The translations under genes and the position numbers were made by a program. A model generated the notes under the pieces. The model saw only the letters and a list, made by a program, of their open reading frames with translations, was not told where the DNA came from and searched no databases. Positions 9,520 to 18,248 of a stretch of DNA of 64,000 nucleotides are shown piece after piece (position 1 is the first letter of the stretch; each line of letters starts with the position of its first letter). The DNA comes from Bacillus cereus (GTDB lineage: Bacteria; Bacillota; Bacilli; Bacillales; Bacillaceae_G). Location: contig NZ_NUOT01000005.1 of assembly GCF_002584535.1 (NCBI RefSeq), positions 1-64,000 on the forward strand, given 5' to 3'.

Positions 9520-10227
9520 TTGAAAAGCTTGAAAACAATTCTTATTGTTGTCGTAAGTATTGTCGTATTCTTGGTCGGGTATAAACAGATAAAACCCGTA
9601 AGTGACGAAGAGAAGATGGAGAGTATGATCGCAGCTCTTGAAAAAAATGGAGCAGAGGTAGAGCGGTGGTCATGGTTAGCACGAGAAACCAAAACCATTT
9701 CTAACATACATACGTTTCAAAAGTTGTTAAATGAAGTGAAAGAAAAAGCGAATATTCAAAAATGGGAATTGGAACCATCTCATGACGGATATAAAGCAAC
9801 AGCATACAAAAAGTTCTCTTCTCATGAAGAACGAATAGTAGTAACTTGGAGTAAGGAAAATACTAAAGAAAACACTTTCATTATCTTTGAAGTGAGTGGG
9901 TCAAGATGGGACCCTGAAAATATTCGAAAAATGGATAAAATTTTTAGTACAAAACCCACAATTTACACTTGTGTTCAAGGTGTACTGAATGATAAGATTG
10001 AAGGTGTTTTGCAAAATAAAACCAATCAGGTTTTGAAAGATCTTTCAGCAAGAGCGATCGAAAAGATAGAAGAAAGAGCATTTGTGTCAGTCTCGGCATA
10101 TAATAAAAAGTGGAATGACGCTCTTTCAACAAATAGAGAGAAAATCAATGTGCAAATAGCAATACGTTCTACAGACAACAAAGATACAATTGTGGTTGGC
10201 ACACCGATCATAACTTCTGAGTATTGA
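9520..10227 (+). CDS. ywmB: YwmB family (TATA-box-binding-fold) protein
   Basis: A 235-residue protein with an N-terminal hydrophobic segment (residues 5-20, ILIVVVSIVVFLVGY) that looks like a signal anchor. The soluble domain is of the YwmB type, named for structural similarity to TATA-binding protein; its role is not established. The start is TTG 9520 behind GGATAGGAGGGG. It is flanked by ywzB and murA, the order found in other Bacillus genomes. Confidence 0.85.
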   Translation: MKSLKTILIVVVSIVVFLVGYKQIKPVSDEEKMESMIAALEKNGAEVERWSWLARETKTISNIHTFQKLLNEVKEKANIQKWELEPSHDGYKATAYKKFSSHEERIVVTWSKENTKENTFIIFEVSGSRWDPENIRKMDKIFSTKPTIYTCVQGVLNDKIEGVLQNKTNQVLKDLSARAIEKIEERAFVSVSAYNKKWNDALSTNREKINVQIAIRSTDNKDTIVVGTPIITSEY

Positions 10228-10262
10228 ATAGATATTGAAAAAAGGACACGGAGGGGAATAAA

Positions 10263-11567
10263 TTGGAAAAAATCATCGTCCGTGGCGGAAAGCGGTTGAA
10301 CGGCACAGTGCGTGTTGAGGGCGCGAAAAATGCTGTATTACCTATAATCGCTGCAGCCCTATTAGCGAGTGATGGAAAGAATGTACTATCTGAAGTACCA
10401 GTTTTGTCTGATGTATACACAATTAATGAGGTATTACGTCATTTAAATGCTGAAGTCGTATTTGAAAATAATCAAGTAACAATCGATGCTTCAAAGGAAT
10501 TAAATATTGAAGCGCCATTTGAATATGTACGTAAAATGCGTGCGTCAGTTCAAGTAATGGGACCATTATTAGCACGTAATGGTCGTGCTCGTATTGCACT
10601 TCCTGGTGGATGTGCAATTGGTTCACGTCCAATTGACCAACATTTAAAAGGCTTCGAAGCAATGGGAGCAAAAGTAAAAGTTGGTAATGGATTTGTTGAA
10701 GCTTATGTAGATGGACAATTAGAAGGCGCGAAAATTTACTTAGACTTCCCAAGCGTAGGTGCAACAGAAAACATTATGTCTGCTGCTACATTAGCAAAAG
10801 GGACAACAATCCTTGAAAACGCAGCGAAAGAACCAGAAATCGTTGACTTAGCTAACTTCTTAAATGCAATGGGAGCGAAAGTACGCGGAGCTGGAACTGG
10901 AACGATTCGTATTGAAGGTGTAGATAAATTATATGGTGCACATCATTCTATTATTCCTGACCGTATTGAAGCGGGAACATTTATGGTTGCAGCAGCAATT
11001 ACTGGTGGAGACATCTTAATTGAAAATGCTGTACCAGAACATTTACGTTCAGTTACAGCGAAAATGGAAGAGATGGGTGTTAAGGTTATTGAGGAAAATG
11101 AAGGTGTACGTGTTATCGGCCCAGATAAATTAAAAGCTGTTGACATTAAAACAATGCCTCATCCAGGTTTCCCAACAGACATGCAATCACAAATGATGGC
11201 ATTATTATTACATGCTGATGGAACAAGCATGATTACAGAAACGGTATTTGAAAACCGCTTCATGCATGTGGAAGAGTTCCGTCGTATGAATGCTGATATT
11301 AAAATTGAAGGTCGCTCTGTTATTATGAACGGACCTAACAACTTGCAAGGTGCAGAAGTGTCAGCAACTGACTTACGTGCAGCAGCAGCATTAATTCTAG
11401 CTGGTTTAGTATCAGAGGGTTACACTCGTGTAACAGAATTAAAACACCTTGATCGTGGATATGTAAACTTCCATAAGAAGTTAGCTGCATTAGGTGCAAC
11501 AATTGAACGTGTAAACGAAAAAGTAGAAGAAGTGAAAGAACAACAAATTTCTGATCTTCACGCTTAA
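10263..11567 (+). CDS. murA: UDP-N-acetylglucosamine 1-carboxyvinyltransferase
   Basis: First committed enzyme of peptidoglycan synthesis, adding enolpyruvate from PEP to UDP-GlcNAc in the cytoplasm. It has 434 residues. The catalytic loop [22 protein letters not shown] contains Cys117, equivalent to E. coli Cys115 (the fosfomycin target). The N-terminal GAKNAVLP motif carries the conserved Lys. The start is TTG 10263 with GGAGGGG upstream. This is the murAA-type copy, from its position before spoIID; Bacillus usually has a second murA elsewhere. Its own terminator follows. Confidence 0.95.
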   Translation: MEKIIVRGGKRLNGTVRVEGAKNAVLPIIAAALLASDGKNVLSEVPVLSDVYTINEVLRHLNAEVVFENNQVTIDASKELNIEAPFEYVRKMRASVQVMGPLLARNGRARIALPGGCAIGSRPIDQHLKGFEAMGAKVKVGNGFVEAYVDGQLEGAKIYLDFPSVGATENIMSAATLAKGTTILENAAKEPEIVDLANFLNAMGAKVRGAGTGTIRIEGVDKLYGAHHSIIPDRIEAGTFMVAAAITGGDILIENAVPEHLRSVTAKMEEMGVKVIEENEGVRVIGPDKLKAVDIKTMPHPGFPTDMQSQMMALLLHADGTSMITETVFENRFMHVEEFRRMNADIKIEGRSVIMNGPNNLQGAEVSATDLRAAAALILAGLVSEGYTRVTELKHLDRGYVNFHKKLAALGATIERVNEKVEEVKEQQISDLHA

Positions 11568-11570
11568 TTA

Positions 11571-11610
11571 AAATCGTCTCTATGTCTTTTGACATAGGGG
11601 CGATTTTTTT
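11571..11610 (+). terminator. terminator of murA
   Basis: A 16-bp stem between 11571-11586 and 11591-11606 (AAATCG and TATGTC segments with their complements, plus G-U pairs) has a TTTT loop and is followed by an uninterrupted T run. Confidence 0.92.
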
Positions 11611-11847
11611 TCTATCAAATTTTATCGAAAGAGTATCCCTACTTCAAACGAAGTTAAGTGGGGGAGTATTCATTACAGTTATAGTCAAGAAAAGCCCAAC
11701 TTATGCACGTCTCATTAAAAATATTTAGAAAATTCGTTTGTTTAATGAGGAAGCCTCCTAATAGAAGAAGTTTCTCCCGGTATGTTCTAAAAACTCGCCA
11801 TGCTCCATAAGAATGAAATGAGTCTAATTTCATAGCGGGGGAAAAAG

Positions 11848-12861
11848 ATGAAAATTTCAAAGCCACTTTTCATTACAATGGCGCTCTTAGTAGCGCTCGT
11901 CATTATTGTACCGACCGTGCTTGTCATTCCATTTACGAAAGAAAAGACAAGTCAGCCGCCCAAAAATCCTCCAGCCATGCAAAGTGTGCCAGCTCCTAAA
12001 CAGGTAGATACCGCTGTCAAAGTGACTGTGTATCGTAATGCACAAAAGAAAGTAGAGACAGTGCCGATGGAAGAATATGTGACAGGTGTAGTAGCCTCTG
12101 AGATGAATGCTAGCTTTGAAATGGAGGCATTAAAAGCACAGGCATTGGCGGCAAGGACATTTATTGTACAGCGTATGCTAAGCGGAAGTAAGAAAAATAA
12201 CGCGGATGTGACCGATACGGTGGGAGATCAAGTGTACAAAAGTAAAGAAGAATTAAAGAAGACATGGGGCAGAGACTATGAGAAAAACTTGAAGAAGATT
12301 GAGGAAGCTGTGTCTAAAACAGCCGGACAAGTTTTAACGTATGACGGTAGTCCCATTACAGCGTCCTTCTTCTCAACAAGCAATGGTTATACAGAAAATG
12401 CTGCAGACTATTTTGGCAAGGACTTACCGTATTTGAAAAGCGTAGACAGTCCTTGGGACCAAGTTTCTCCGAAATTTGCGAGTGAGCAAATTTTTACCGT
12501 AGCTGATTTTCAAAAGCGTCTTGGTGTAAAGGTACTGGAAAGCGGGAAAGTTGGCAATATTAAAGAGCGTACAAAAGGAAAGCGTGTAAAGGATGTAGAA
12601 TTTCAAGGTAAGACATTAACAGGAAAAGAAGTGCGAGAAAAGTTAGATTTACGTTCTTCGGACTTTACGTGGAAACAAGAAGGAAATAACATTGTCGTCA
12701 CAACGAAAGGATATGGTCATGGCGTTGGCATGAGTCAGTATGGTGCCAATGGAATGGCGAAAGCGGGAAAAGGGTATACAGATATTGTTACTCATTATTA
12801 TAAAGGGATCGAAATTAAAACGATGAATGAGTATGAAGGAAAGTTAATGGCGAAAAATTAA
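11848..12861 (+). CDS. spoIID: stage II sporulation protein D (lytic transglycosylase)
   Basis: Mother-cell membrane protein that cuts glycan strands during engulfment, working with SpoIIM and SpoIIP. It has 337 residues with an N-terminal transmembrane anchor (residues 8-28) and a SpoIID domain. Seen motifs are [13 protein letters not shown], whose last Glu matches the catalytic residue known in B. subtilis, [13 protein letters not shown], and the C-terminal [18 protein letters not shown]. The ATG follows AGCGGGGGAA. Transcription is expected from a sigma-E promoter, but I could not place one convincingly in the upstream 240 bases. Confidence 0.95.
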   Translation: MKISKPLFITMALLVALVIIVPTVLVIPFTKEKTSQPPKNPPAMQSVPAPKQVDTAVKVTVYRNAQKKVETVPMEEYVTGVVASEMNASFEMEALKAQALAARTFIVQRMLSGSKKNNADVTDTVGDQVYKSKEELKKTWGRDYEKNLKKIEEAVSKTAGQVLTYDGSPITASFFSTSNGYTENAADYFGKDLPYLKSVDSPWDQVSPKFASEQIFTVADFQKRLGVKVLESGKVGNIKERTKGKRVKDVEFQGKTLTGKEVREKLDLRSSDFTWKQEGNNIVVTTKGYGHGVGMSQYGANGMAKAGKGYTDIVTHYYKGIEIKTMNEYEGKLMAKN

Positions 12862-12876
12862 TTGAGAAGTAATACG

Positions 12877-12903
12877 AAGTCCATCATAATAGATGGGCTT
12901 TTT
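12877..12903 (+). terminator. terminator of spoIID
   Basis: AAGTCCATC (12877-12885) pairs with GATGGGCTT (12892-12900, one G-U), followed by TTT. It starts 15 bases after the spoIID stop. Confidence 0.8.
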
Positions 12904-13094
12904 GTCCTTATTGAAAGAGGAGCGTGTTATTTCTTGCAATCTATACATTTTTATATAATGAGCAGGAATCTTTTGCTTTTCTATGTGTATCTGTTAAAAC
13001 ATCAAGAGTCGTTATTTATAAATGAATAAGATGAGAAAGAAGAAGCGTCTTTTTGTGCCTTTCGGACTCTTTTTCTCCCGTGAATTTGGATCAC

Positions 13095-13141
13095 ACAAAT
13101 GATCTGTAAATCAAATATTCTTTGATATACAGATCATTTGT
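13095..13141. repeat. 21-bp-stem hairpin 3' of the small peptide gene
   Basis: Left arm 13095-13115 and right arm 13121-13141 are complementary over 21 positions with one A-A mismatch; the loop is TATTC. It lies 36 bases past the stop of the minus-strand peptide gene, so it would form the 3' end of that transcript. No clear U tract follows, so it could be a terminator, an RNA-stabilising hairpin or a barrier between convergent transcripts. Confidence 0.7.
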
Positions 13142-13177
13142 ATGATAGTAATTAAAGATAATTGCAGGATAATAAGT

Positions 13178-13258
13178 TTACATTACTGATTTTAAAAGGT
13201 CTTGTACTAATGGGATTATGCTACCAATAAATTTCAATACAGCCATTGCGATTTCCAT
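13178..13258 (-). CDS. 26-residue amphipathic peptide, phenol-soluble-modulin-like
   Basis: A tiny minus-strand gene starting at ATG 13258 with a near-perfect AGGAGG 9 bases upstream and stopping at TAA 13178. The peptide begins MEIAMAVLKFIGSII and ends with a segment containing PLVQDLLKSVM. Polar or small residues fall at positions 2, 6, 9, 13, 16, 20 and 23 (E, A, K, S, P, D, K), spaced 4-3-4-3, so one helical face is polar and the rest strongly hydrophobic. There is no signal peptide and net side-chain charge is near zero. These properties recall delta-haemolysin and phenol-soluble modulins of staphylococci, or a leaderless bacteriocin or small membrane toxin. I do not recognise it as a named Bacillus gene. 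A consensus promoter and a palindrome lie directly upstream. Confidence 0.72.
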   Translation of the reverse strand: MEIAMAVLKFIGSIIPLVQDLLKSVM

Positions 13259-13314
13259 AATATTAATCCTCCTCTTAGTTCGAATATTAAGATGTTTCAA
13301 ATCTTGATGTCTTC

Positions 13315-13343
13315 ATTATAGTAAGCGTTTATAATTATATCAA
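13315..13343 (-). promoter_or_regulatory. sigma-A-type promoter of the 26-residue peptide gene
   Basis: On the minus strand TTGATA (13343-13338) is separated by exactly 17 bases from TATAAT (13320-13315). This is one mismatch from the vegetative consensus. The -10 box is 57 bases before the start codon of the peptide gene. Confidence 0.8.
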
Positions 13344-13351
13344 TACGTTTT

Positions 13352-13371
13352 GGCATGCAATTTTGCATGCC
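13352..13371. promoter_or_regulatory. palindrome upstream of the peptide promoter (candidate operator)
   Basis: GGCATGCAA (13352-13360) and TTGCATGCC (13363-13371) are perfect inverted arms with a 2-base centre. The site ends 8 bases from the -35 box of the minus-strand promoter, a usual place for an activator or repressor. It resembles a PlcR box in its ATGCAA/TTGCAT half-sites, but the spacing is two bases too short for that consensus. Confidence 0.55.
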
Positions 13372-13572
13372 GAATTAGAGGTCGAAAAAATCATTCATAT
13401 AATAAAATATCACTTGTGGATATGTTCTATAAAGTAGAATGGATGTTTTAATACAGCTTTAATGGGATGTCATTTTTTGTAGAAAATGAAAGAAATGTTG
13501 CTTCCTTTCGTTATGTTCCTTCGTGTTATAATACAGTTGGGTGATTAAATATAATAACAGGGGGCATGAAAC

Positions 13573-15186
13573 ATGATGATGGATGTACCACTCCTCATTC
13601 CAGCGATGATGGAGAGAGCTGAGAAATATTTTTCAAAAAAGGAAGTCGTCTCACGCACTGCATCTCGTATTCAAACATTAACATACGGAGAGATTGCGAA
13701 GCGGACAAGGCGGCTTGCTAATATCCTAAGCAAAATGGGAATTGATAAAGGAGATAAAGTCGGAACAATTGCTTGGAATCATCACCGACATTTGGAAGCG
13801 TACTTTGCGATCCCAGGACTTGGAGCGGTATTACATACGATTAACTTACGTCTCTCTGCAGATCACATTTCTTATATCATTAACCATGCTGAAGACAAAA
13901 TCATTCTTGTTGATGAAGATATGGTTCCTGTACTCGAAAGTATTCAACAAGAAATTCCTCATGTGAAAGCATTTATTATTATGACAGATGATCACGAACT
14001 ACCTCACACAACACTATCACCAGCATATCATTATGACAAACTACTTAAAGAAGGCGACGAAACATTCCCATTTATAACAGATTTAGATGAAAAAGAGCCT
14101 GCAGGTATGTGCTACACTTCTGCAACGACAGGAAAACCGAAAGGCGTTGTATATACACACCGTAGCATCGCACTCCATAGCTATACACTCGGCCTTGTGG
14201 ACGGCGGTAACATTTCAGAAGTAGATACTTGTATGCCTGTTGTTCCAATGTTTCATGTGAATGCATGGGGACTTCCATTTGCAGGTACATGGTTCGGTAC
14301 AAAGCTCGTCTTACCAGGGCCACACTTTACACCGGAAATTTTGGCACAGCTTATTGAACGTGAGAAGGTGACGATTGCTGCCGGTGTACCAACAATCTGG
14401 ATTGGCCTGTTACAAGAGCTTGAAAAGCACCCGTATGATATTAGTAGTATTCGTACAATATGGTCAGGTGGATCAGCAGCGCCAGGAAGTATGATTCGCA
14501 CGTATGAGGAGAACTATGGAATTGCTTTTAGGCAAATATATGGGATGACTGAAACAAGCCCAGCTGTTGTGATTAACTGTCCAAAATCATATCAGCGCGA
14601 TTTACCGAAAGAGGAATATTATGAGTTACGCTCCCGCCAAGGTTACTTAATCCCAGGACTTGAAATGAAGGTAATTGGTCAAGATGGGGAAATCAAATGG
14701 GACGGTGAAGAAATGGGAGAGCTTTGCCTACGCGGACCATGGATTGCCGGTAGTTATTATAAAGATGAACGCACAGAAGATTCTATGAAGGATGGCTGGC
14801 TACATACAGGAGATATTGTAACTGTTGATCCAGAAGGGTTTATTAAAATTGCCGACCGTACAAAAGACTTAATTAAAAGCGGCGGTGAATGGATTTCCTC
14901 CGTGGACTTAGAAAACGCTTTAATGGCACATGATAAAGTGCTAGAGGCATCTGTCGTTGCTGTTCCGCATGAAAAATGGCAAGAACGCCCTGTTGCCTGC
15001 GTTGTCTTAAAAGAAGAACAAACAGTAGAACAAGAAGAGCTTTATGCATTATTAGAAGAACAATTCCCGAAATGGTGGATGCCGGACGACATCTTATTTG
15101 TCGAGGAAATTCCGAAAACATCCGTCGGGAAATTCTTGAAAAGAGCGCTTCGTGATCAGCTGAAGAGTTATTTGGTGAAGCAGTAA
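13573..15186 (+). CDS. fatty-acyl-CoA synthetase (AMP-binding family)
   Basis: Adenylate-forming enzyme that activates a carboxylic acid, probably a medium- or long-chain fatty acid, with ATP and CoA. It has 537 residues. The P-loop CYTSATTGKPKGVVYTH (about residues 177-193), the YGMTETSP motif (A5), the DGWLHTGDI core (A7) and the C-terminal DRTKDLIKSGGEWIS hinge (A8) are all present, as is the catalytic Lys in KTSVGKFLKR (A10). Three Met codons occur at the start (13573-13581) behind GGGGGC. An extended -10 (TGTTATAAT, 13524-13532) lies about 40 bases upstream. It is monocistronic, ending in a terminator. Substrate cannot be told from sequence. Confidence 0.88.
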   Translation: MMMDVPLLIPAMMERAEKYFSKKEVVSRTASRIQTLTYGEIAKRTRRLANILSKMGIDKGDKVGTIAWNHHRHLEAYFAIPGLGAVLHTINLRLSADHISYIINHAEDKIILVDEDMVPVLESIQQEIPHVKAFIIMTDDHELPHTTLSPAYHYDKLLKEGDETFPFITDLDEKEPAGMCYTSATTGKPKGVVYTHRSIALHSYTLGLVDGGNISEVDTCMPVVPMFHVNAWGLPFAGTWFGTKLVLPGPHFTPEILAQLIEREKVTIAAGVPTIWIGLLQELEKHPYDISSIRTIWSGGSAAPGSMIRTYEENYGIAFRQIYGMTETSPAVVINCPKSYQRDLPKEEYYELRSRQGYLIPGLEMKVIGQDGEIKWDGEEMGELCLRGPWIAGSYYKDERTEDSMKDGWLHTGDIVTVDPEGFIKIADRTKDLIKSGGEWISSVDLENALMAHDKVLEASVVAVPHEKWQERPVACVVLKEEQTVEQEELYALLEEQFPKWWMPDDILFVEEIPKTSVGKFLKRALRDQLKSYLVKQ

Positions 15187-15231
15187 TAATTGTTTTGTTT
15201 CACTCGCTTTCGAATATATTAGCGTTTCGAC

Positions 15232-15265
15232 AAAAAGAAGCTAATTTAAATTAGCTTCTTTTTAT
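15232..15265 (+). terminator. terminator of the acyl-CoA synthetase gene
   Basis: A perfect 32-base palindrome (arms 15232-15247 and 15248-15263) starts with a run of A and ends with a run of T, so it can terminate transcription from either side. Confidence 0.85.
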
Positions 15266-15340
15266 ATGCGGAATAAATATCATAATTTTCCATTAATTGT
15301 TTGGTATAATAAGGTAAAAAACTCACCTGGAGGAGAAACC

Positions 15341-16348
15341 ATGGCGTTATTGGAGTTAAAACAATTGGGTAAGACGAATCAATTGCAGGCGATTCAGCTT
15401 GAAATTAAAAAAGGGCAATGTGTTGTGCTGCAATGTAACAATCATACGGCGAAGATTTTACACCGCATTATAATCGGTGAAGAAGAGGCATCGACTGGAA
15501 GTGTTTTATTTGAAGGGAAACCGATTCAAAAGCAATTCTACTCACGCATTGGTTTTTGCTTTTTAAAAGATGAAGCATACGATCGGTTAAAAGTGAGAGA
15601 ATACTTCGCCTTTTTATCCGGATTGTATAACTCGAATATTAACATAGAAGAAGTTGTTCAGTATGTTGGTTTACTAGATAAAATGAACATCAAAATCGAA
15701 AAACTATCATTTTCTGAAAAACGGCGTCTTCATATTGGCCGGGTCATGATTCATAATCCGGATTTAATTATTTTGGAAGAACCCGAACAAAATGTAGATA
15801 TAGAAAGTACAATTATCATTCGAAAAGCAATTATGAAGATGAGAGAACAAGGGAAGGCCATCTTTATTACATCATCCTTTTTGTCGGATGCACTTTCTTT
15901 AACAGAAGATGTGTATATATTAAATCTAGATGGCGTTAAAAAAGTAGAAATCGAGCAGGAAGAAGAGGAAGAGATAGATCTAGAAAACATCGTTCAAATG
16001 GTTCCGCAAATGAAGCTCGAGAGAATTCCAGCGAAAGTGAGCGATAAAATCATTTTGCTTGATCCAATGGAAATTCATTTTATTGAAACACAAAATGGAA
16101 CAACGCATATTCATGTCCGCGAAGGAGACTTTGTATGCGCGTTAACATTAAGTGAGTTAGAAGAAAGATTAAAAGGTTTCGGATTCTTCAGATGTCATCG
16201 TTCTTACCTTGTTAATTTACAGCGTGTACGAGAAGTAATCACTTGGACTCGTAATAGCTTTAGCTTAATTTTGGATGATGAACGAAAAAGCTCAATTCCA
16301 CTTTCGAAGGGTCGAATGGATGAATTAAAAGGTGTAATTGGACTGTAA
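15341..16348 (+). CDS. LytTR regulator fused to a degenerate ABC ATPase domain
   Basis: A 335-residue fusion. Residues ~1-210 have the ABC ATPase layout: a signature-like LSFSEKRRLHIGR and a Walker-B-like PDLIILEEPEQNVD. The position of the Walker A P-loop reads VVLQCNNHTAKILH and lacks the glycines of GxxGxGKS/T, so ATP binding is probably weak or lost. A Glu-rich linker follows, then a C-terminal LytTR DNA-binding domain (from about residue 240) with FFRCHRSYLVNLQRVREV and IPLSKGRMDELK. ATG 15341 is preceded by TGGAGGAG; a TATAAT lies at about 15305. The two genes downstream encode an ABC transporter, its likely target or signal source. Confidence 0.88.
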   Translation: MALLELKQLGKTNQLQAIQLEIKKGQCVVLQCNNHTAKILHRIIIGEEEASTGSVLFEGKPIQKQFYSRIGFCFLKDEAYDRLKVREYFAFLSGLYNSNINIEEVVQYVGLLDKMNIKIEKLSFSEKRRLHIGRVMIHNPDLIILEEPEQNVDIESTIIIRKAIMKMREQGKAIFITSSFLSDALSLTEDVYILNLDGVKKVEIEQEEEEEIDLENIVQMVPQMKLERIPAKVSDKIILLDPMEIHFIETQNGTTHIHVREGDFVCALTLSELEERLKGFGFFRCHRSYLVNLQRVREVITWTRNSFSLILDDERKSSIPLSKGRMDELKGVIGL

Positions 16349-16537
16349 TTATGCTCCAGTAAGATAAAAATAGGATTCATTCGCCGGTGAAAATACTCCT
16401 TTTATCGATGTTTTAATGCGTAATCCCTTTGTTTTTCATAAGATTAAGTCACAAGCAGCGAAACTAAAAAGCGGAGGCGGCAAACAAGCCACTGAAGCGA
16501 ATTTCAACTATAAAAGAAAAATAAAGGGGATGACGAA

Positions 16538-17380
16538 ATGACATTGGCAATTGAAATGAAGGATGTAATGAAATCCTTTGACGGGAAAACAGCACTTCGA
16601 AATGTGAATATTGAAGTGAAGCGAGGAGAAATATTCGGGTTTCTTGGACCGAGTGGATCAGGAAAAACAACAACGGTGAAAATTTTAACTTCTCAATTAC
16701 TTCATAGTATTGGAACAGTGAGAGTACTAGGGAAGGATATTGCCGGATCAGGCAGCATTGATTATAAACAAATCGGTATTTTGACAGATAACAGCGGTTT
16801 ATATGAAAGACTTAGCATTTATGATAACTTACTATTATTTTGCGACTTATATGATTGTCCAAAAGGACGAATCGATGAAGTACTATCCCAAGTGAATTTA
16901 TTAGAAGATAAAAAAACACCAGTTAAAAAATTATCAAAAGGGATGAAGCAGCGCGTTACGCTAGCACGAGCAATCCTGCATAAACCGGATATTCTCTTCT
17001 TGGATGAACCAACATCAGCACTTGATCCAGTAAATGTCCAAAATATTCATAACATCTTAAAAGACTTAAATAGAGAAGGAACAACTATTTTCTTAACGAC
17101 TCACAACATGGATGAAGCAGAGACGCTTTGTGACCGCATTGCATTCTTATGCGGCGGGGAAATTGTAGCACTTGATACACCGGAGAACTTAAGGCTTCAA
17201 TATGCGAAAGACAAAATCGAAGTGGTTTTAACAAATAAGAAAAAAGAAACAGTGCAAAAAGATGAATTAGGGGCAAAACGTATTTCGGAATGGATGAAAC
17301 AAGGTGAGCTTTTATCAATTCATTCGCATGAACCGACTTTAGGGGATATCTTTATTGAAGTAACTGGGAGGGGATTATAA
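16538..17380 (+). CDS. ABC transporter ATP-binding protein
   Basis: Nucleotide-binding subunit of a CcmA/NatA-type ABC exporter, 280 residues. The Walker A GPSGSGKTT (about residues 37-45), Q-loop, signature LSKGMKQRVTLARA, Walker B ILFLDEPTSALDP and the H-loop TTHNMDEAE are intact. The C-terminal ~65 residues are the usual NatA extension. AAAGGGG precedes ATG 16538. The stop overlaps the permease start by one base (TAATG), so the two form a two-gene unit. The substrate is unknown; family members move antibiotics, peptides, lipids or ions. Confidence 0.92.
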   Translation: MTLAIEMKDVMKSFDGKTALRNVNIEVKRGEIFGFLGPSGSGKTTTVKILTSQLLHSIGTVRVLGKDIAGSGSIDYKQIGILTDNSGLYERLSIYDNLLLFCDLYDCPKGRIDEVLSQVNLLEDKKTPVKKLSKGMKQRVTLARAILHKPDILFLDEPTSALDPVNVQNIHNILKDLNREGTTIFLTTHNMDEAETLCDRIAFLCGGEIVALDTPENLRLQYAKDKIEVVLTNKKKETVQKDELGAKRISEWMKQGELLSIHSHEPTLGDIFIEVTGRGL

Positions 17381-18087
17381 TGACGTTTTCAATAAGACGT
17401 GTATCAGCTATTTTTCGAAAAGAGGTACAGGATTTTAAGGCAAATTCACAAGTATTGTTAATGGCGGCAATGCCAATTATATTTGCTTTCATATTTAGCC
17501 GGTTTGGTAACGCGAGTGGAGCAGGTTTAGGGACCATTACACTCATGACGTTTCTATTTGTTGCAGGGTTTGCTCAATCTATGGTTATTGCAGAAGAGAA
17601 AGAGAAACATACATTACGTGTATTAATGTTATCACCGGCTTCTTCAGCTGAAGTACTGATTGGAAAAAGTATATTAACCGCATGTATTACGATTGTGATT
17701 TGCATCGCCAACTTATTCATTCTAGATCAGCTAGATGGAAATCTTCCATTACTCGGTTTGCTATTTCTATGCGGAACAATGTTATTTATTATAATTGGTA
17801 CAATGATTGGACTAATTGCTTCATCTGTACCACAAACATCACTGATCGGAATGCCGATTTTGATGACTCTTTATTTAGCTGTGCAATTTGAACCACTTGT
17901 TGAAAATAAAGCAATAAAAACAGTGATTGGGTACTTTCCGACATTTCATATTGATAAGGCAATTAAAAGTGTAGTAAAGGGCAATGGGTTTAGCAGCATT
18001 AGCGGAGATTTATTGAATGTGCTCGTTTGGTTTGTAATTTCTTTACTTGCATGTTTTATTGTCTACAAAAAGAAACAACTAGACTAA
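17380..18087 (+). CDS. ABC-2 type transporter permease
   Basis: A 235-residue membrane protein with about six hydrophobic helices, of the ABC-2 (NatB-like) type. The N-terminal cytoplasmic RRVSAIFRKEVQDFK and the EEKEKHTLRVLMLSPAS loop (the characteristic E..R.....SP motif) identify the family. It is translationally coupled to the upstream ATPase gene and followed by a strong terminator. Confidence 0.9.
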   Translation: MTFSIRRVSAIFRKEVQDFKANSQVLLMAAMPIIFAFIFSRFGNASGAGLGTITLMTFLFVAGFAQSMVIAEEKEKHTLRVLMLSPASSAEVLIGKSILTACITIVICIANLFILDQLDGNLPLLGLLFLCGTMLFIIIGTMIGLIASSVPQTSLIGMPILMTLYLAVQFEPLVENKAIKTVIGYFPTFHIDKAIKSVVKGNGFSSISGDLLNVLVWFVISLLACFIVYKKKQLD

Positions 18088-18115
18088 AAACTGAGCCAAT
18101 CCGCTCAGTTTTTTC
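18087..18115 (+). terminator. terminator of the ABC transporter unit
   Basis: AAAACTGAGC (18087-18096) pairs with GCTCAGTTTT (18103-18112), then TTT. It overlaps the last base of the permease stop codon. Confidence 0.9.
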
Positions 18116-18198
18116 TTTTTTCTATCATTTCCTCGGAAATTTTGTAATTCTTATACATATTCTTACAAATTTTGTCGAAAAGTAATTGGTTATAGCTT

Positions 18199-18227
18199 GT
18201 ATAGGATAAACGAATATTGTTCAAAAT
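18199..18227 (+). promoter_or_regulatory. candidate sigma-F promoter of spoIIQ
   Basis: GTATA (18199-18203), a 15-base spacer, then GTTCAAAAT (18219-18227) fits the sigma-F pattern (GyaTA, 15 bases, GGnrAnAmT) at most key positions. spoIIQ is a known sigma-F gene in B. subtilis. The start codon is 21 bases further on. Confidence 0.5.
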
Positions 18228-18248
18228 GATTGCTGAGGTGATGATAGA

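Noticed and set aside
10423-10764. Minus-strand 113-codon frame inside murA
   Set aside because: Leu/His-rich shadow of a conserved gene with no start signals.
13352-13371. PlcR box upstream of the small peptide gene
   Set aside because: Half-sites fit, but PlcR boxes have four bases between AA and TT and this site has two.
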